A stretch of DNA of 64,000 nt, taken from positions 558,001-622,000 of the forward strand of contig OW051473.1 in assembly GCA_932521025.1 (NCBI GenBank), written 5' to 3'. The stretch comes from Oscheius onirici (lineage: Eukaryota > Nematoda > Chromadorea > Rhabditida > Rhabditidae). The position numbers were made by a program, and so were the translations under genes. Positions 34,824-45,922 of this stretch are shown one piece after another (the stretch's first letter is position 1; each line of letters starts with the position of its first letter). The notes under the pieces are model-generated. The model saw only the letters and a list, made by a program, of their open reading frames with translations, was not told the origin of the DNA and did no database searches.

Positions 34824-35288
34824 TTAGTTAAACAAAACGGGTGCTTGAACTTGGACAACTATAGAATGCTTTGCTGTTAAATGGATATTTCCAAAACACC
34901 TAAAAGACTTTCTAATTAATACACAGTACGCCAAGACGATAATACAAATGACAAAAAGAGGCCACCAAAAATGTTCTTGCTTGCTGTGCAAGGAAATAGT
35001 ATCCGATTTCAAGGTGGGAGAGTCACTTTCGCCGTGCACACTCGCTCTCAAAGGCCAAAAATGGAAGTGGGGGAGGCTTTGGAACACTGTAAAAGAGACG
35101 GCTGCTGATACAAACTCGTCGGACAGTCCCCACTTCCTCTTTTTGCCTCCAGCATAACGGCGTCTTTTCGGGAGCCATCTGGGAGGCTGATAAAAACAAT
35201 TGCAAAGAGACTGGTAGCGCAATGCGGTACAAGCCACACAACCAAACTGGTATCTGACAACTTCTATCAGGCGAGAGATAATTGTCAT
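34824..35288 (-). CDS. Possible single-pass membrane protein, 154 codons
   Basis: A long minus-strand frame with ATG and stop contains a convincing hydrophobic segment, WWPLFVICIIVLAYCVLI, followed by basic residues, as in a type I or II membrane anchor. A good acceptor (CTCTTTTACAG) lies inside it near 35085, so the real exon may begin there, with only the C-terminal half coding. No family recognised. Confidence 0.3.
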   Translation of the reverse strand: MTIISRLIEVVRYQFGCVACTALRYQSLCNCFYQPPRWLPKRRRYAGGKKRKWGLSDEFVSAAVSFTVFQSLPHFHFWPLRASVHGESDSPTLKSDTISLHSKQEHFWWPLFVICIIVLAYCVLIRKSFRCFGNIHLTAKHSIVVQVQAPVLFN

Positions 35289-38200
35289 TACACACCACTG
35301 AAGTTTTCATTAGTTTGAAAAGAGAAAACTTAGATGCTTTTACTTAAACTGTTAAAAGGGGAACAGTTGTTTGGTTCGGACCACGAGGTGTGAATAAAGA
35401 AATGAAAGAGCCCCGACCGAGATAAGAGCTGTATACTTTCAGAGGCCACGAGTAATAAAAAGACCGAACAAGAAGTTCGTTAATCGGCTTGTGAGACAGC
35501 GGACTGGGAATTGCGTGTACACCCGGCTGAAAATGGCAAGTGATAATCGTCAAAGAGGCAAACGATGTGTAAACATGGCCAACAATTTGATTTTATAAAC
35601 AAGATGAGCTGATTTTTTGAAGTTAATTTAGAAAGCAGAAAAGCAAAAACGAAAAAAAGAACCAAGTGATAGAACGATCCATAGAACGGTAAAAGCATCA
35701 TTCTGTTTGCAACAGTCAGCATGCAACAATGCCAAGCGTCATCATTTTTGAGTGGCTTCGGAAAGTTATAAAACGATGAAGACAAAAGGCTCATAAAATT
35801 ATTCACAGTCACACATTTGGAGGAATCATAAATTTTGCAATTGCAACGATTTTTTTAGGAAAAGGAATCGGAAAAGGAAAAGGTTCAATTTTTAGAGGAG
35901 GTGTAAAGTGTTTAGTTAAACATTTTGACCTGACAAGTAGGCCACAACTGAGCGTGACACACTAGTGCCGGTGCAGAGATAATCAAATTAAACGCGCCAC
36001 AGTGACCGAACAATCTGTCATCAAAAACTTGTGCCCCGCGAAAATGTATCAAATCGAACACAAAGAAGCGAAAGAGAGAGGGTTAAGCGATAGCGTAAGA
36101 AGCGGATTATCGCCGTGTGTGGTTACGGAAGGAGCGATCAGCCGGTGGTGTGTACGCAAACATATAAGAGCCCGGGCGACACTGACAGCTCCCGAACCGC
36201 TTTGACTGCTACCGCCGAACGGGTGGGGGTCGAGCGCGCGCACGGGTCCTTTCACCAGACCATAAAAATATAATAGAGGAAAGAAAATAGCTGAATCATG
36301 TTGCGAAATGGCTCGTACTTACTGTCAATAGTTGCGTTGTTATCAGAATTTGGCGCCAGTGGGGCGCCTTGGCAAAAGTGGCGAGAATGCATCATCAGGT
36401 GGGCCCCGGGACCACCCACGTGCCTTTTCGCTGGAAAGTTTTGTTGAAAAGAAAAGGTAAACAAAGAGATTCTGAAAAGGAACGTAATAGATTGATTGCG
36501 GAACTGTTTGACAAAAAGACTGAAAAATTGGAAAACTACAAAAGATCAAATATGCAGAAACTACTCAAGCTCGACTTACTCACCTTTCCCGGCGTATACA
36601 TTTAGACAACGTTTTCAAAATGATATACTTGCACTTTAGAAAGTGAGACAGAAAAAACGCGTAGACGGTTGGTACGAAAGCTGGTACGCTCTTTAGTTTT
36701 GGCAGCTGTGCGCCTTAAAGAACTACTGCGACCATTTCACTTCCTTCCGAGAGTAACGAAATGGTTGGAACTTACATGACGGGACAGTCGAAAACAAATA
36801 ACTTTATACGTAACGACTAAACTGCAATCGAGAACTGGTATCTGCTTCAATTGGTTGAAGTACCACAGACGTACAATTAAATAGCGGAGTGAGAAGAATT
36901 TTTCGAGAAGTAAACTGTTGAAAGTACAGAGTGATAAGGGCAGACGCCGAGCCTTTATTTTACAAGCAAGGGTGGGAATAACGATCTGTTCGCAAGTAGT
37001 TGATAACGTCGGGGGAGAAATGAAAGGGTAGTTATGACCGGCCGCCAGCTGTTTGTAGCAGAGTGCTTTATGGGTAAACCGAATGTGGCGATGACTAATA
37101 GTCATAGCTTTTGGAAGGAATAAAACGATACCGGAAATTGAAGAATCGAAAAGAAGGGAACATTAAAGCGACAACACAACTGGTGTGAGAAAATGCGGCT
37201 TGTAAAAAGGAACGAATCACAAATTTAGAGTAATGTTGTCGAGAAGGAAACTTTGTTTAACTTAACCAAGCTTGCAACGAGAATACTGGTTGTATTTCAA
37301 AAAAAGCAGAAAAATGAAGACATTTGAACTTCAACCAAAGCTGATTAGTTACTCCTGACACGTATTTGACCTTTTTTGATCAGATAATGAAACTGCGGGT
37401 AGAGATTGGCGGAGAAAAGATCCCTATCTGTTTCGCAAAAACTTATAGATTGTAGACAAATTCGGTGTTAAATAGCGGTCAAATAAAATGTCAGCAGATC
37501 AGTGCCAGATTTAGAAATGTCGAGACGAATGAAAAGGGTGAAAAACTTTTCTGGATGCCGATCTGGCCAGTTGTTTTCGCCTACGATTAGGAAGGAGAGC
37601 TTGTTTTAGTGGTTAAGCCAATTGAGAGGAAGTTTCTCTAAATGATTTTAGCTAATTTACAAGCCTTTTTCCAATTACAAAAGGAACCGGCAGTACAAAC
37701 TTTTGCGGTTCAAGGCAGCCGTCCGCTCTCTTCACAATAGCCGAATTAAATTGGTGTGTTGGTTTAATTATGCGTTCAAGGTTAACGATTCTCGGTGAGT
37801 TGAAGAAAAGAGAAAAATTCCAGAAACTTGTGGTTGTTCTATGGAATATGCTAAATGATTCAAAAAAGTACGTTATGCGCCACAATTTGCTTCAACCGCA
37901 AATTCCAAGCCACTACACCTTGTTAGTGGCAAATGTCGCTGTCAAGGCTATCTCTTTAAAGCTGGTATCAGTTTCAAAATTGAGCAATCACGCATGAAAG
38001 AGACTGTACATGACGCGGCTTTAGCTCCAGAGAATTTAAGGGAAGGGGAATGATGTTGCTCGCTAAGAAGGCAAAAGGGCACTTGAGGCCACTGTGAAAA
38101 CCGTCGACGGGAATGCGCTTGTAAACAGTGACAAAGCGTGCCGAAAATGGGGATCAGAAAAAAAGAGCTGAAAAGTGGCCGGGAGAACAATTCAAGAGAC

Positions 38201-39359
38201 TTATGTCAAGAGGGCGTGTTTCAACACGAGAAAAGCTGTAAGTTTTGACGCGAACAGAGACAGCGCGCGCGAAAATTTGAGAGATGCATTAATCAAAATA
38301 GAGATTATTGATGAGCGCGCAGAATCAGCTCGAAAAATTAGCCTGACCTCTTGCAGACAGGAGCACTGATCATAAAAACTTTTACGACAAGTTTGCCGCC
38401 GCCGTCCGTGACTCAAGAGGTCGGCACAAAAGAGTCAACTTGGTGGGTTGGTTTGATGTGAGACGAGGCGGGATGTCTTTTCTCGGGGTGCCAATAGAGT
38501 GACTGAGCGATACCGGCGGTCAGTTTTTATAGTGCAACAGTGACAGGAGTCGGGGTATAATTAGGCCAAAAGGCGCAAAGGCGGAGAGCATTAAGAATTT
38601 AAACGAAGGCAAAAAAAACACTGAATAAAGGGCGAGTTAGTTGAAGATTTTGTAACTATGAAACAAAAAATTGAAAACTGTCGGATGAAAAATTAATCTG
38701 CATTCAAAAACATTTTGAACTGAGAATGTGAAACAGAAACAGGGTGACGCTTGAAGTGAAACTTGTCGACCTGCTTGAACTTTCTCTCGTCTCGCGGAGG
38801 TCAATCACACCTGACAAACAGCTGAGTGCTGGGCTGGATGTGTTCGCGCGCGCATCGGAGCGCGAGAAAAACTGATAGGAGGATGCATTGAGACAGCATC
38901 CGTGTGTCCTGAGCACTTTTTTTGCCCGAAGGAAAGTCATGGCGCAGGAAGAAAGGTGAGAATGAGACCGCTGGTCGCCGTTCCCACACTCTGCAAGTAG
39001 TCTCAGAAGTAATTGTCATTGTTGGTCCAGGTGTCGGGGTCGAGATCTCTGCGCGGCGATAGTCTTTTGCCATGCTAACGAGCCGCCGAGGCCTAGCCAC
39101 ACGAGTAATGTGTCTTTTCCTGTCACTTGCGGCACATCACCACAGAAGGTGTAAAGTTGTACTAGTAAAGACAAGGCAAGTTCAATTTCTTGTTCTTAGG
39201 CAGTTTTTTGTTGTCAGGCAATTTGAGAATGGTAAGGAGATAATATTAAAAAAAACCTTCAAAAATGAGTCCCGGATTTCAAATAAAATGTTTCAATAAC
39301 GGAAGAGTCTTGGAAGCAGTTTTGTGGTGATGTGAATGTGCCAGTTTCTGCTGAATAGT

Positions 39360-39512
39360 ATGGGATTGACTGTGGCATTGACCAGGATTATGCAGCGTTG
39401 CGACACTGTTTGGGCTGAATATGCTAATTACGCGCACCGCATGGTATCACTCGTTAAAACGGCAATAAATTGGGTCAACACCCGGCCGACGGGCATCCGG
39501 AGACCGCTGTGA
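39360..39512 (+). CDS. 50-codon open frame, possible first exon
   Basis: ATG-to-TGA frame containing DTVWAEYANYAHRMVSLVK, which has amphipathic helical character. It sits just upstream of a coding-like exon at 39565 but does not join it in an obvious phase. Weak evidence. Confidence 0.25.
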   Translation: MGLTVALTRIMQRCDTVWAEYANYAHRMVSLVKTAINWVNTRPTGIRRPL

Positions 39513-39564
39513 TTTATAATGATTATTTAGAGTGTTTTATGGAGATGTTTTAAAGAAGTTTCAG

Positions 39565-39754
39565 ATTATTCGGCAAGCAGAAAGACTATCACTTCTCTCA
39601 CGACGAACTCGAAGTTGAAGAAGAAAAGGACAAAGTGCAAAACGATGACGTAGACAAGGTGAACGGAGTTGATAATATACCTGAGCAAAATACGGATGAT
39701 GAAGCTCTGACCGACCTCGGATACCAGAGTCACGGATCTTTGTTCTTCTTCACA
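39565..39754 (+). CDS. Isolated acidic coding exon
   Basis: Acceptor AAGTTTCAG and donor ACA|GTAAAC bracket a phase-2 open exon rich in Asp/Glu (FSHDELEVEEEKDKVQNDDV), ending GYQSHGSLFFFT. The partner exons are not resolved. A plus-strand continuation near 39875-39980 competes with the better supported minus-strand gene there. Confidence 0.4.
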
Positions 39755-39904
39755 GTAAACGTTTCAAAGCTTGCCTCGAATCAATCTGTTCGCAAAGCGC
39801 AGAACCTTCCTCTCCTAACTTGCATTTTGTTTTGCTGCATTTAAAATGTTGTGGAGTATAAACAAGCTAAGGGCACAGTTATTGCCAACATTTATTTTAC
39901 TGCG

Positions 39905-40338
39905 TTATATACACGTTTTTTGTACAATGAGATGTTCACTGACGACTGGAACAAGGCGATATCCTGGGGAAGTTGAGTCAGTCTGAAATTCTACACTTTC
40001 CATGAAAAAAAGAAGTACGTTTTCAACAACGCAACTATTACATCATGTAGGATCTTTAGCCCAAAAGCTTTTGGTTGGATTCGAATGTTACACGGACACT
40101 TATTTACTCACCCATTTCGAAAAGTCTGTAGCCCAAAGTGAACAGTTCGTCAGCAGTCTTTCCGTTGAGAAAGGGGATCGAACTGTTGCTGACGTTTTTC
40201 TGCTGAAAAATCCCTGCTTTCACAAAATGTGTTCAAACTCACGACTTCCGGAGTGTCCGAAACTTTGGCAGGCGAAGTTGTAGTCTTCTTATCGCTGGGA
40301 CTGTTGTTGAAAAAATTCGAGAAGAATGTGAGTGGCAT
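39905..40338 (-). CDS. 90-residue orphan protein, three exons
   Basis: Exons 40338-40243, 40202-40112 and 39990-39905 close in frame from ATG to TAA. Donors are GTC|GTGAGT and ATGG|GTGAGT; acceptors are ATTTTTCAG and AAAGTGTAG. The N-terminus is Ser/Thr/Asn-rich and the C-terminal half is more compact (KTADELFTLGYRLFEM, then YRLVPVVSEHL). No membrane segment or known domain. The third acceptor has a competing AG eight bases downstream that would break the frame. Confidence 0.55.
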
Positions 40339-42073
40339 AGTTGAAATTTTTCGTATACTTGAGGAGAGTGGTGGTGGGAGTGATAAAAATGAATTAAAGA
40401 CATTGAACACACTGTTACAGAAAGCGGGGTCTATCGATTTTGTCGCGTTCCCACGATTTTCTGCAAAAGAGGCAAAAGGAACTGTTTCAAGGTAGAAAAC
40501 ACGATGACACCTGCTGGGATTGCCATTCTGGCTCTGGAATTGCAAGTTGCGACAAATAACACACATGAATAGAGTTGATGTTTTTGTGTAGGTCATTTTC
40601 CTGTAATGGCGGGTAACACTATCCAAAGACTTCGCTTTTCACGAAGAACATTCCGGAGTATGAACAACACGAATGTTTTTAAGATGGAGGCAGGTACAAA
40701 CCTGAATTGGAACAAAAATGTAGAAGCCCTGGTCCGTACCATTGTCCAACAATACGCGTAGGCAAATGAAAACTCTGCAGAATAAGAATGTAGATGTAAT
40801 GAAACCGATATGTCTATACGTTAGAAAATCGGATAACCACATGTCTTGATTTATTCAAGACCATTTGTAGAAAGAAAAGTAATATAACCGCTCACGAAGT
40901 GCGGACCAAGAGAAGAAGAAGAATTGAAGATCGCAAGGGCAATTAAATATGACGCGCTTGGTGAGTTACGATACAATCATGAAGGGACCAACTGTCTGAA
41001 GGTGTCTATGATGTATTGGTAAATGCAACAAAAAGTAGCCATAGCTCTTTGTCATCACACTGTCTAGGGCTCTTCAACTTCAACTTCTTCTTGACAGGTG
41101 TTATTTCTATCCTACTGATGTAGAATCGTGCTTAAGGAAATTTTAGCCAACTTCTTATTTTTTTTTAATCTTCTTGATCAGATACCCTAGACGGATTCCT
41201 TTAATGAAACTAGTCATCCAGACACTTGCCTAGCCGGTAATTGACGTGGGCCGGATGTTCAAAGAGCCAGAGGAGTCAAATAACGACCATCCTGATTCAT
41301 TTGTACTCCTACTTGGAAACTTCACCGACAGTGAAAGACCGAGTTTTGTACTATCAATTCGAATTATCTATTGCAGACTTCTGACAGGTGTTGAGCGAAA
41401 AGTTTCATTTGATCATTGTCGCCAAGAAGTATATTTGGTATATGTTGTTCATTTCATGTGTTCCCTATCACTGTTGAATCCAATTAAACGGAACTCTTTT
41501 CTCGTAAAAGCGTGTTCCTTGAGCGATGACTGCTCACTAGTCTGAGTCTAGAAGAATAACAAGGCTTATTTTACTTGACCTATCTACTTTTTTAAGTGAT
41601 GCGCGCTTTCCGCACTCCTATCTAAATGAGTCTTAGTTATTTCTATACTTTTTTTATATACCCACCATGTTTGTAAATTAATGAGAATTTATAAGGCGTG
41701 ATATTGTCTGGTAATTCTAATTGCAAAAGTATCATGCTAAATTGTTAAGTACTTGTTTTAGTTCTTTCTTATTTTAACGTACCGTTTATACGAGCGACGA
41801 AAAACATTTATATAATTTTCAGAAACAGAAATCTTTTCCTATGAAATAGCTATTCAATTTCAGTAATATGTAAGAAAAATTCACCGTTGAGGTTTTCTTC
41901 GTTTTCTTTTGAGACCTCACAAAAAACGAAGAATCTAATTAAAAGCAAACGTCCGATTACGGAAATTAAAGGGCCCACATGATGCCCTATCGTCGAAAAC
42001 CGTCATTTGAGGTTGAAGTTCTGTTTAATTTTTCTCCTTTGAGTAGCGAATACCAAAAGTCAAAATTTCCAGA
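40339..42073. other. Region upstream of the chemoreceptor, no supported gene
   Basis: Low-complexity AT-rich sequence. A hairpin (TTCTTCGTTTT / AAAACGAAGAA) lies near 41896-41934. Short open frames lack splice support. Confidence 0.4.
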
Positions 42074-44013
42074 ATGACTTTGATGCTTGTTTTTGTCGCA
42101 ATTCAATTGCTCTCGGCCATACTCTCCGTGACTTTCAACCTTATGCTCATCTTCATCGTTCTTCGTCACCCTGCCAAACAAAATGCCAGCTACCAGCGTC
42201 TTATTGTAGCATATGCAGTTTTTGAATTGACCTACTCTATCATAATAGCGTTAGCAATGCCGGTAAGAACATTTTTCAAAAAAAAAAGATTAAAAAATTT
42301 AGGTCCATTACATGTCTTCAACATCCTGGGTAATATATTCTTATAGTGGCCTTCTTGTGGAAACGCCTATAGCCAAGTACGGAGCCTCTTTGGATTGTAC
42401 CTTCTTTGAAATTTGGCTTGGATTCATGTGCCTGCACTTCATCTACCGCTACGTGAACACCAGAGAGTAAGTCGTGAAGCGCGAAAACAGCTGGCGGATA
42501 GACGACACCCTGCTGACGTAATTGCACTAGACCACCCTGCTTGCTCTTGTTTACGGCGAGGCTGGTCGCCTTTAGTGGTAGAGTGTTCCGTTTGCATCGG
42601 AAAGGCCCGGAGATCGATCTACCGTACCTTCAAATCTTTTTGAAATTTAAGTTAATTTTTGTTGTTTGAAGGCACAGTCTCATTATAGCCATATAGGAGA
42701 AATCTGCAAAGCCCTCAAAAACCTCAAATATTGATTTTTCACGTTTTACTTGTTCTATGCTCATTCTTTCGATTTTATTCGATTTGTGGTCGTAAATTAC
42801 GTCTGAAATAAATGGTGGAACGCTAAAAATGTTAGAAAAATGACGAAAATAAACAAAAATAAAAAACATTTTTGGCCTTAGCGTTCCACCACTCATTTTA
42901 GACATAATTTTTGACAAGAATCGATTGAAAACAAGTAAATATTGAAAAAATGCGTGAAATGGAACACTTGTGAGCAAAAGATTAGACATTATCGGTATAG
43001 ACAGTCTCTATGGCCAGAGCAAGATCGTGACACCTTTCTAGCCACATCTCGACCCAGCCTTCTCGATTAGGGATGCCCTGACTAATGACATCGTCTACTG
43101 TTTTTTTGAGATTTTTCCAGTTCTTGGCAAGCATCGCTGTAGCCGCCTCTTTTGAGTAGATTCTAAAAATTCAAGTCATTTTAATTAGAAGAAATAGTAT
43201 TGCGGTAAGACAAGCTTGCGTTAAGTTATCAATTTTACCTTTTTTATTAGTAGTTCACAGGCTTTTTCGAAATTCTCCAGAGAGCTCTCACGGAAAGTAT
43301 TCGTCATATTCCTTCCCCATTTTGAAGTAGTATGAATCTTTACAGTGGCTTTAATTGAAAGCTGAAATCGGAGTGTAAGTAATACTATATGTTACCTTCA
43401 ACACAATTCTCTTCTGTAACTGAGGTGGTAAATCCTGAATAAGTCCATTCATCGAGTTTGAGCCGGAGTTTTGCTAAAATAAAAAGAATTTTGTAAAGGA
43501 ACTGGATAGCACAGAAAAAAGAAAGGCAAGGATAGCATAGAAAAATCGATGAAATGATCTTTAAAGAACACATTAAAGGATGCTAGGTTGAACGGCAAAC
43601 TTTAAAAGGTTGTAGTCGTAGCGCGGATACTCCTGTATTTTTAAAATACCCGAAAAAAGTTCTTTTGCAAAAAATTATAAAGGCTTAAGCAGATCGCATT
43701 GGGTAGTAAAAGTCTTAAAATTTGGAAAGAACTCGTCATTCTTGTGCGATCTCTGTATTAACTAACCTCTACCCTGTTCAATTTGACACCTGTCGGATTA
43801 GACATCTCATCTGTCAAGAGACCCATTATCCATTGTCTCAGCACTGATAGTGTCCTTGGGGCCAAAGATTTATATCAAAGGAACAAATAAAGGATCACCA
43901 AAAGTAGTTCAAAGAGAGTTTTAATCAGTTTTGATAGTACATCAGTTTGTACCATACGCCCTCTTATCCTCAACTTTGACCGCCTCGCAACATGCTTCCG
44001 TGGCGCAATAGGC

Positions 44014-44049
<36 letters not shown>

Positions 44050-44867
44050 GAGCTCTCGAATTTTGTTATTTTGCTGTCCTGCATTTAGTTTTAGGTCTGC
44101 TTTGTAACTAACCATAAAAAAGTACAACATTCATTATTTTAATGTTTTTCAGAGGCAACTTGGAACCAATCATCTTCTCCGAAAGATGCAAAACGTGCAC
44201 CTATGCAATATGTATATTTTCCTATGTTTCTTGCACCTTCTTTTGTGGGTTCTACCTCTGTAGGCGTCAAGCAAACGATCCAAACTTTCAACCGCTAGTG
44301 GAATCGTTTGGCCTTGATCCAAAGAAGCCATTCTACACGATAATAGCTACAAACGTATGTTTAAAATGTTCTCAAAACGTAGCTGTTTCAGGATCGTTTC
44401 GGGCACATTTCAATTTACGGTCATTTAATCTTGTTCATTCATAATTGTTTGTTGTTCTGTTCACTGGTCACAATACTTTTCTGCTCCTGGAAAATTTCGA
44501 GAGCAATCTTCAGTCTTAAACTTGCTGAAAACAACGCTAGAAGGCTACTTTGGCAGAGACAGGTTTTCTATTCGTTAATCAGTCAGGTAATTTGACACAA
44601 TATATAAAGTACACCAGTTTTTAGGTTCTCGCTCCGATGTTTTTCTGCCACATTCCAACATCCGTCTATTTTTCAATGCCCTATGCTTCCCAGGGAGATC
44701 ATTTTGGTTTAATTCCGCTGTTTTTCACTTGCCTGTCATCTGCTGTTAAATTTATTAACCCCATACTTGTAATCATATGCATACAGGATTACCGGCAGGC
44801 AGTGTTTAGGATATTCAAAAGACGAAAAGCGAGGGATAGTGATAATTTAGAATTGATGAGTGTTTAG
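42074..44867 (+). CDS. 7TM chemoreceptor-type GPCR (Str/Srd-like)
   Basis: Candidate sensory receptor of the large nematode serpentine families. Exons 42074-42262, 42303-42466, 44153-44354, 44392-44586 and 44625-44867 close in frame to 330 residues, typical for Str/Srd/Srj. Hydrophobic segments are visible in each exon: LMLVFVAIQLLSAILSV (TM1), AYAVFELTYSIIIALAMP (TM2), LGFMCLHFIYRYV (TM3 with the Y/F-R-Y motif), AICIFSYVSCTFFCGFYL (TM4), LILFIHNCLLFCSLVTILF (TM5), VLAPMFFCHIPTSVYF (TM6) and PLFFTCLSSAVKFINPILVI (TM7, with the family NP). A basic tail, RIFKRRKARD, ends the protein. The second intron is 1,686 bp and holds a nested antisense gene, a foldback element and two tRNA relics, whereas the other introns are about 40 bp. 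Confidence 0.9.
42565..42632 (+). pseudogene. tRNA-Ala-like relic (TGC)
   Basis: TTTAGTGGTAGAGTGTTCCG, a TTTGCAT anticodon loop with an intact stem, and a degraded T-arm (GGAGATCGATCTACC) resemble tRNA-Ala. D- and T-stems are mismatched. It lies in the long chemoreceptor intron. Confidence 0.4.
42720..42960. mobile_element. Foldback (long inverted repeat) element
   Basis: The perfect inverted pair TGGTGGAACGCTAA (42813-42826) and TTAGCGTTCCACCA (42878-42891) encloses a 51-bp loop. Similarity continues outward on both sides (AAATTACGTCTGAAA versus the complement of TTTTAGACATAATTT, and ACTTGTT further out), giving diverged arms of roughly 80-100 bp. It is non-coding and located in the chemoreceptor intron. 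Confidence 0.55.
43082..43805 (-). CDS. F-box-like gene nested in the chemoreceptor intron
   Basis: Exons 43805-43767, 43473-43396 and 43361-43239 join in phase 0. They encode an F-box-like core, QDLPPQLQKRIVLKLS, continuing IKATVKIHTTSKWGR, as in substrate receptors of SCF ubiquitin ligases. The fourth exon begins at 43162. In phase 0 it stops at 43082, giving a 106-residue product. In the next frame it reads 60 codons, with three Trp, to a TAA at 42984 (GWVEMWLERCHDLALAIETV), and looks more protein-like. A one-base difference or an unseen splice choice separates the two, so the C-terminus is uncertain. It is transcribed antisense to its host gene. Confidence 0.5.
43994..44066 (+). pseudogene. 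tRNA-Asn (GTT) copy with damaged 3' end
   Basis: It is identical to the intact tRNA-Asn genes in this window through GGTTGGTGGTTCGAGC. It then diverges (TCTCGAATT instead of CCACCCGGGAGC), so neither the T-stem nor the acceptor stem can form. It lies in the chemoreceptor intron. Confidence 0.75.
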
Positions 44868-45038
44868 ATGTTGTTGTTTGACAAATAAATGTATTGCTTG
44901 TTGTATCTTGTTTTTTCCCATCATCTGTTTGTCTACACCAAACTTTTTCTGACTGGCTGTGAAAAACGCTCATGATGGCGAAGCCGTAAAACATCTATGC
45001 AAGCATACAAATTAACAACATTGTCACCAAATGAGAAT

Positions 45039-45203
45039 TTATTCAACATTTGGTTTTGTGAGGGCACCATCGCCAGCGGCAGGCTCTTGAGGAAAAGTAA
45101 GACGACTGGCTCTTTGTTTTAGCACCGCTTTCAGCTCTTCGATGACGGCAGCATAGTTGTTGACCATTGCAGGGGAGACGGCAAGTCCGGAGAAGCGAAG
45201 CAT
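45039..45203 (-). CDS. Orphan micro-gene beta, left copy
   Basis: Single-exon 54-residue frame starting MLRFSGLAVSPAMVNNYAAV, followed by a helix (IEELKAVLKQRASR) and a Pro/Ala tail. It is transcribed away from micro-gene alpha, with a TATA-like TTATATAA 50 bp upstream and AATAAA overlapping the stop. The inverted-repeat arm starts at 45066, inside this gene, so the last nine residues (ALTKPNVE and neighbours) lie outside the repeat and differ from the right copy. No homologue recognised. Confidence 0.55.
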   Translation of the reverse strand: MLRFSGLAVSPAMVNNYAAVIEELKAVLKQRASRLTFPQEPAAGDGALTKPNVE

Positions 45204-45379
45204 CTTCTTTTCAGCGTTGACTGTTGTGCTAATGTTCAAACTTCCGTTCCTTATATAACAAAAAAGTTGTGTATATTGTAAGAAATTCCACGTTTTTTTT
45301 CAGCGAAATTTGCCTTTCAGCAAAGTTTTCATAGTATAAAAAGAAACTCTGAGTGTTCAAAAACAGTACAACACAAACT
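45204..45379. promoter_or_regulatory. Bidirectional promoter between micro-genes beta and alpha
   Basis: The 176 bp between the two start codons carries TTATATAA near 45251 for the leftward gene and TATAAA at 45335-45340 for the rightward gene, each 40-50 bp from its ATG. The same sequence, inverted, is at 49758-49933. Confidence 0.55.
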
Positions 45380-45598
45380 ATGGAAAAAGTCGATGATCAG
45401 TCTACTTCAGATGCTGCTTCTGACGGATGTTTGGCCAAATTCAGAGAAGCTGTGACGAAATCCGAGGCTCTGATTCAAAGACTTGGAACTGTTCTCTCAC
45501 ACAACAGCATAACAAAGGATCAGGCGGTTGAAGTTGCGCATCTGCTGAATCAGAACAAGATCATGGTGTTGAAGGTAAAAGAAATAATGGTGAATTGA
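45380..45598 (+). CDS. Orphan micro-gene alpha, left copy
   Basis: Single-exon 72-residue protein starting MEKVDDQSTSDAASDG, then helical (LAKFREAVTKSEALIQRLG and VEVAHLLNQNKIMVLKVKEI). A TATA box lies 40 bp upstream and AATAAA about 57 bp after the stop. It is soluble, with no signal or membrane segment, and is identical in the right arm. I recognise no family. The combination of clean promoter, frame and polyadenylation signal supports a real gene. Confidence 0.6.
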   Translation: MEKVDDQSTSDAASDGCLAKFREAVTKSEALIQRLGTVLSHNSITKDQAVEVAHLLNQNKIMVLKVKEIMVN

Positions 45599-45849
45599 GC
45601 CGACAACAAAAAGAAGATCAGCCAGAGAAATCCTATAAACAGGTCAAACACTTAAAATAAAGCACTTTCTGTCTATTAATTATTCCTGTTCATTCGTTTT
45701 AAATTTTATGCGCTACTTATCTGTCATATAAAATTCCTAATCCGCGAGCAGCAGAATCACGAGCAGAAAAGGCTGTCTGATTATACAAAACAACAAACTG
45801 TTATAAGTAAATTAGCAGTTATTTATCGAACAGAGGCTTAAAAAGGTTT

Positions 45850-45866
45850 CGCTCCCGGGTGGGCTC

Positions 45867-45902
<36 letters not shown>

Positions 45903-45922
45903 GCCTATTGCGCCACGGAAGC
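45850..45922 (-). tRNA. tRNA-Asn (GTT), left-arm copy
   Basis: A 73-nt gene with acceptor GCTTCCG / CGGGAGC, D-arm GCGCAATAGGCAGCGC, anticodon arm TTCGGCTGTTAACCGAA and T-arm GGTGGTTCGAGCCCACC. All stems are intact. Confidence 0.95.

Larger units (their letters stand above)
34320..39564. other. 5-kb gene-poor region with GC-rich patches
   Basis: This is upstream of the DOK-like gene. GC-rich stretches with GCGCGC runs lie near 36230, 38260 and 38840. I found no closed gene model. Two weak open frames are listed separately. It may contain regulatory DNA or a non-coding transcript. Confidence 0.4.

Noticed and set aside
36252-38416. Several overlapping 60-80 codon frames in GC-rich DNA
   Set aside because: They are long mainly because the local GC content is higher. 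No frame has splice support or domain features.
39876-39978. Plus-strand frame IANIYFTALYTRFLYNEMF ending in TGA
   Set aside because: It overlaps the third exon of the closed minus-strand 90-residue gene, and its acceptor is weak.
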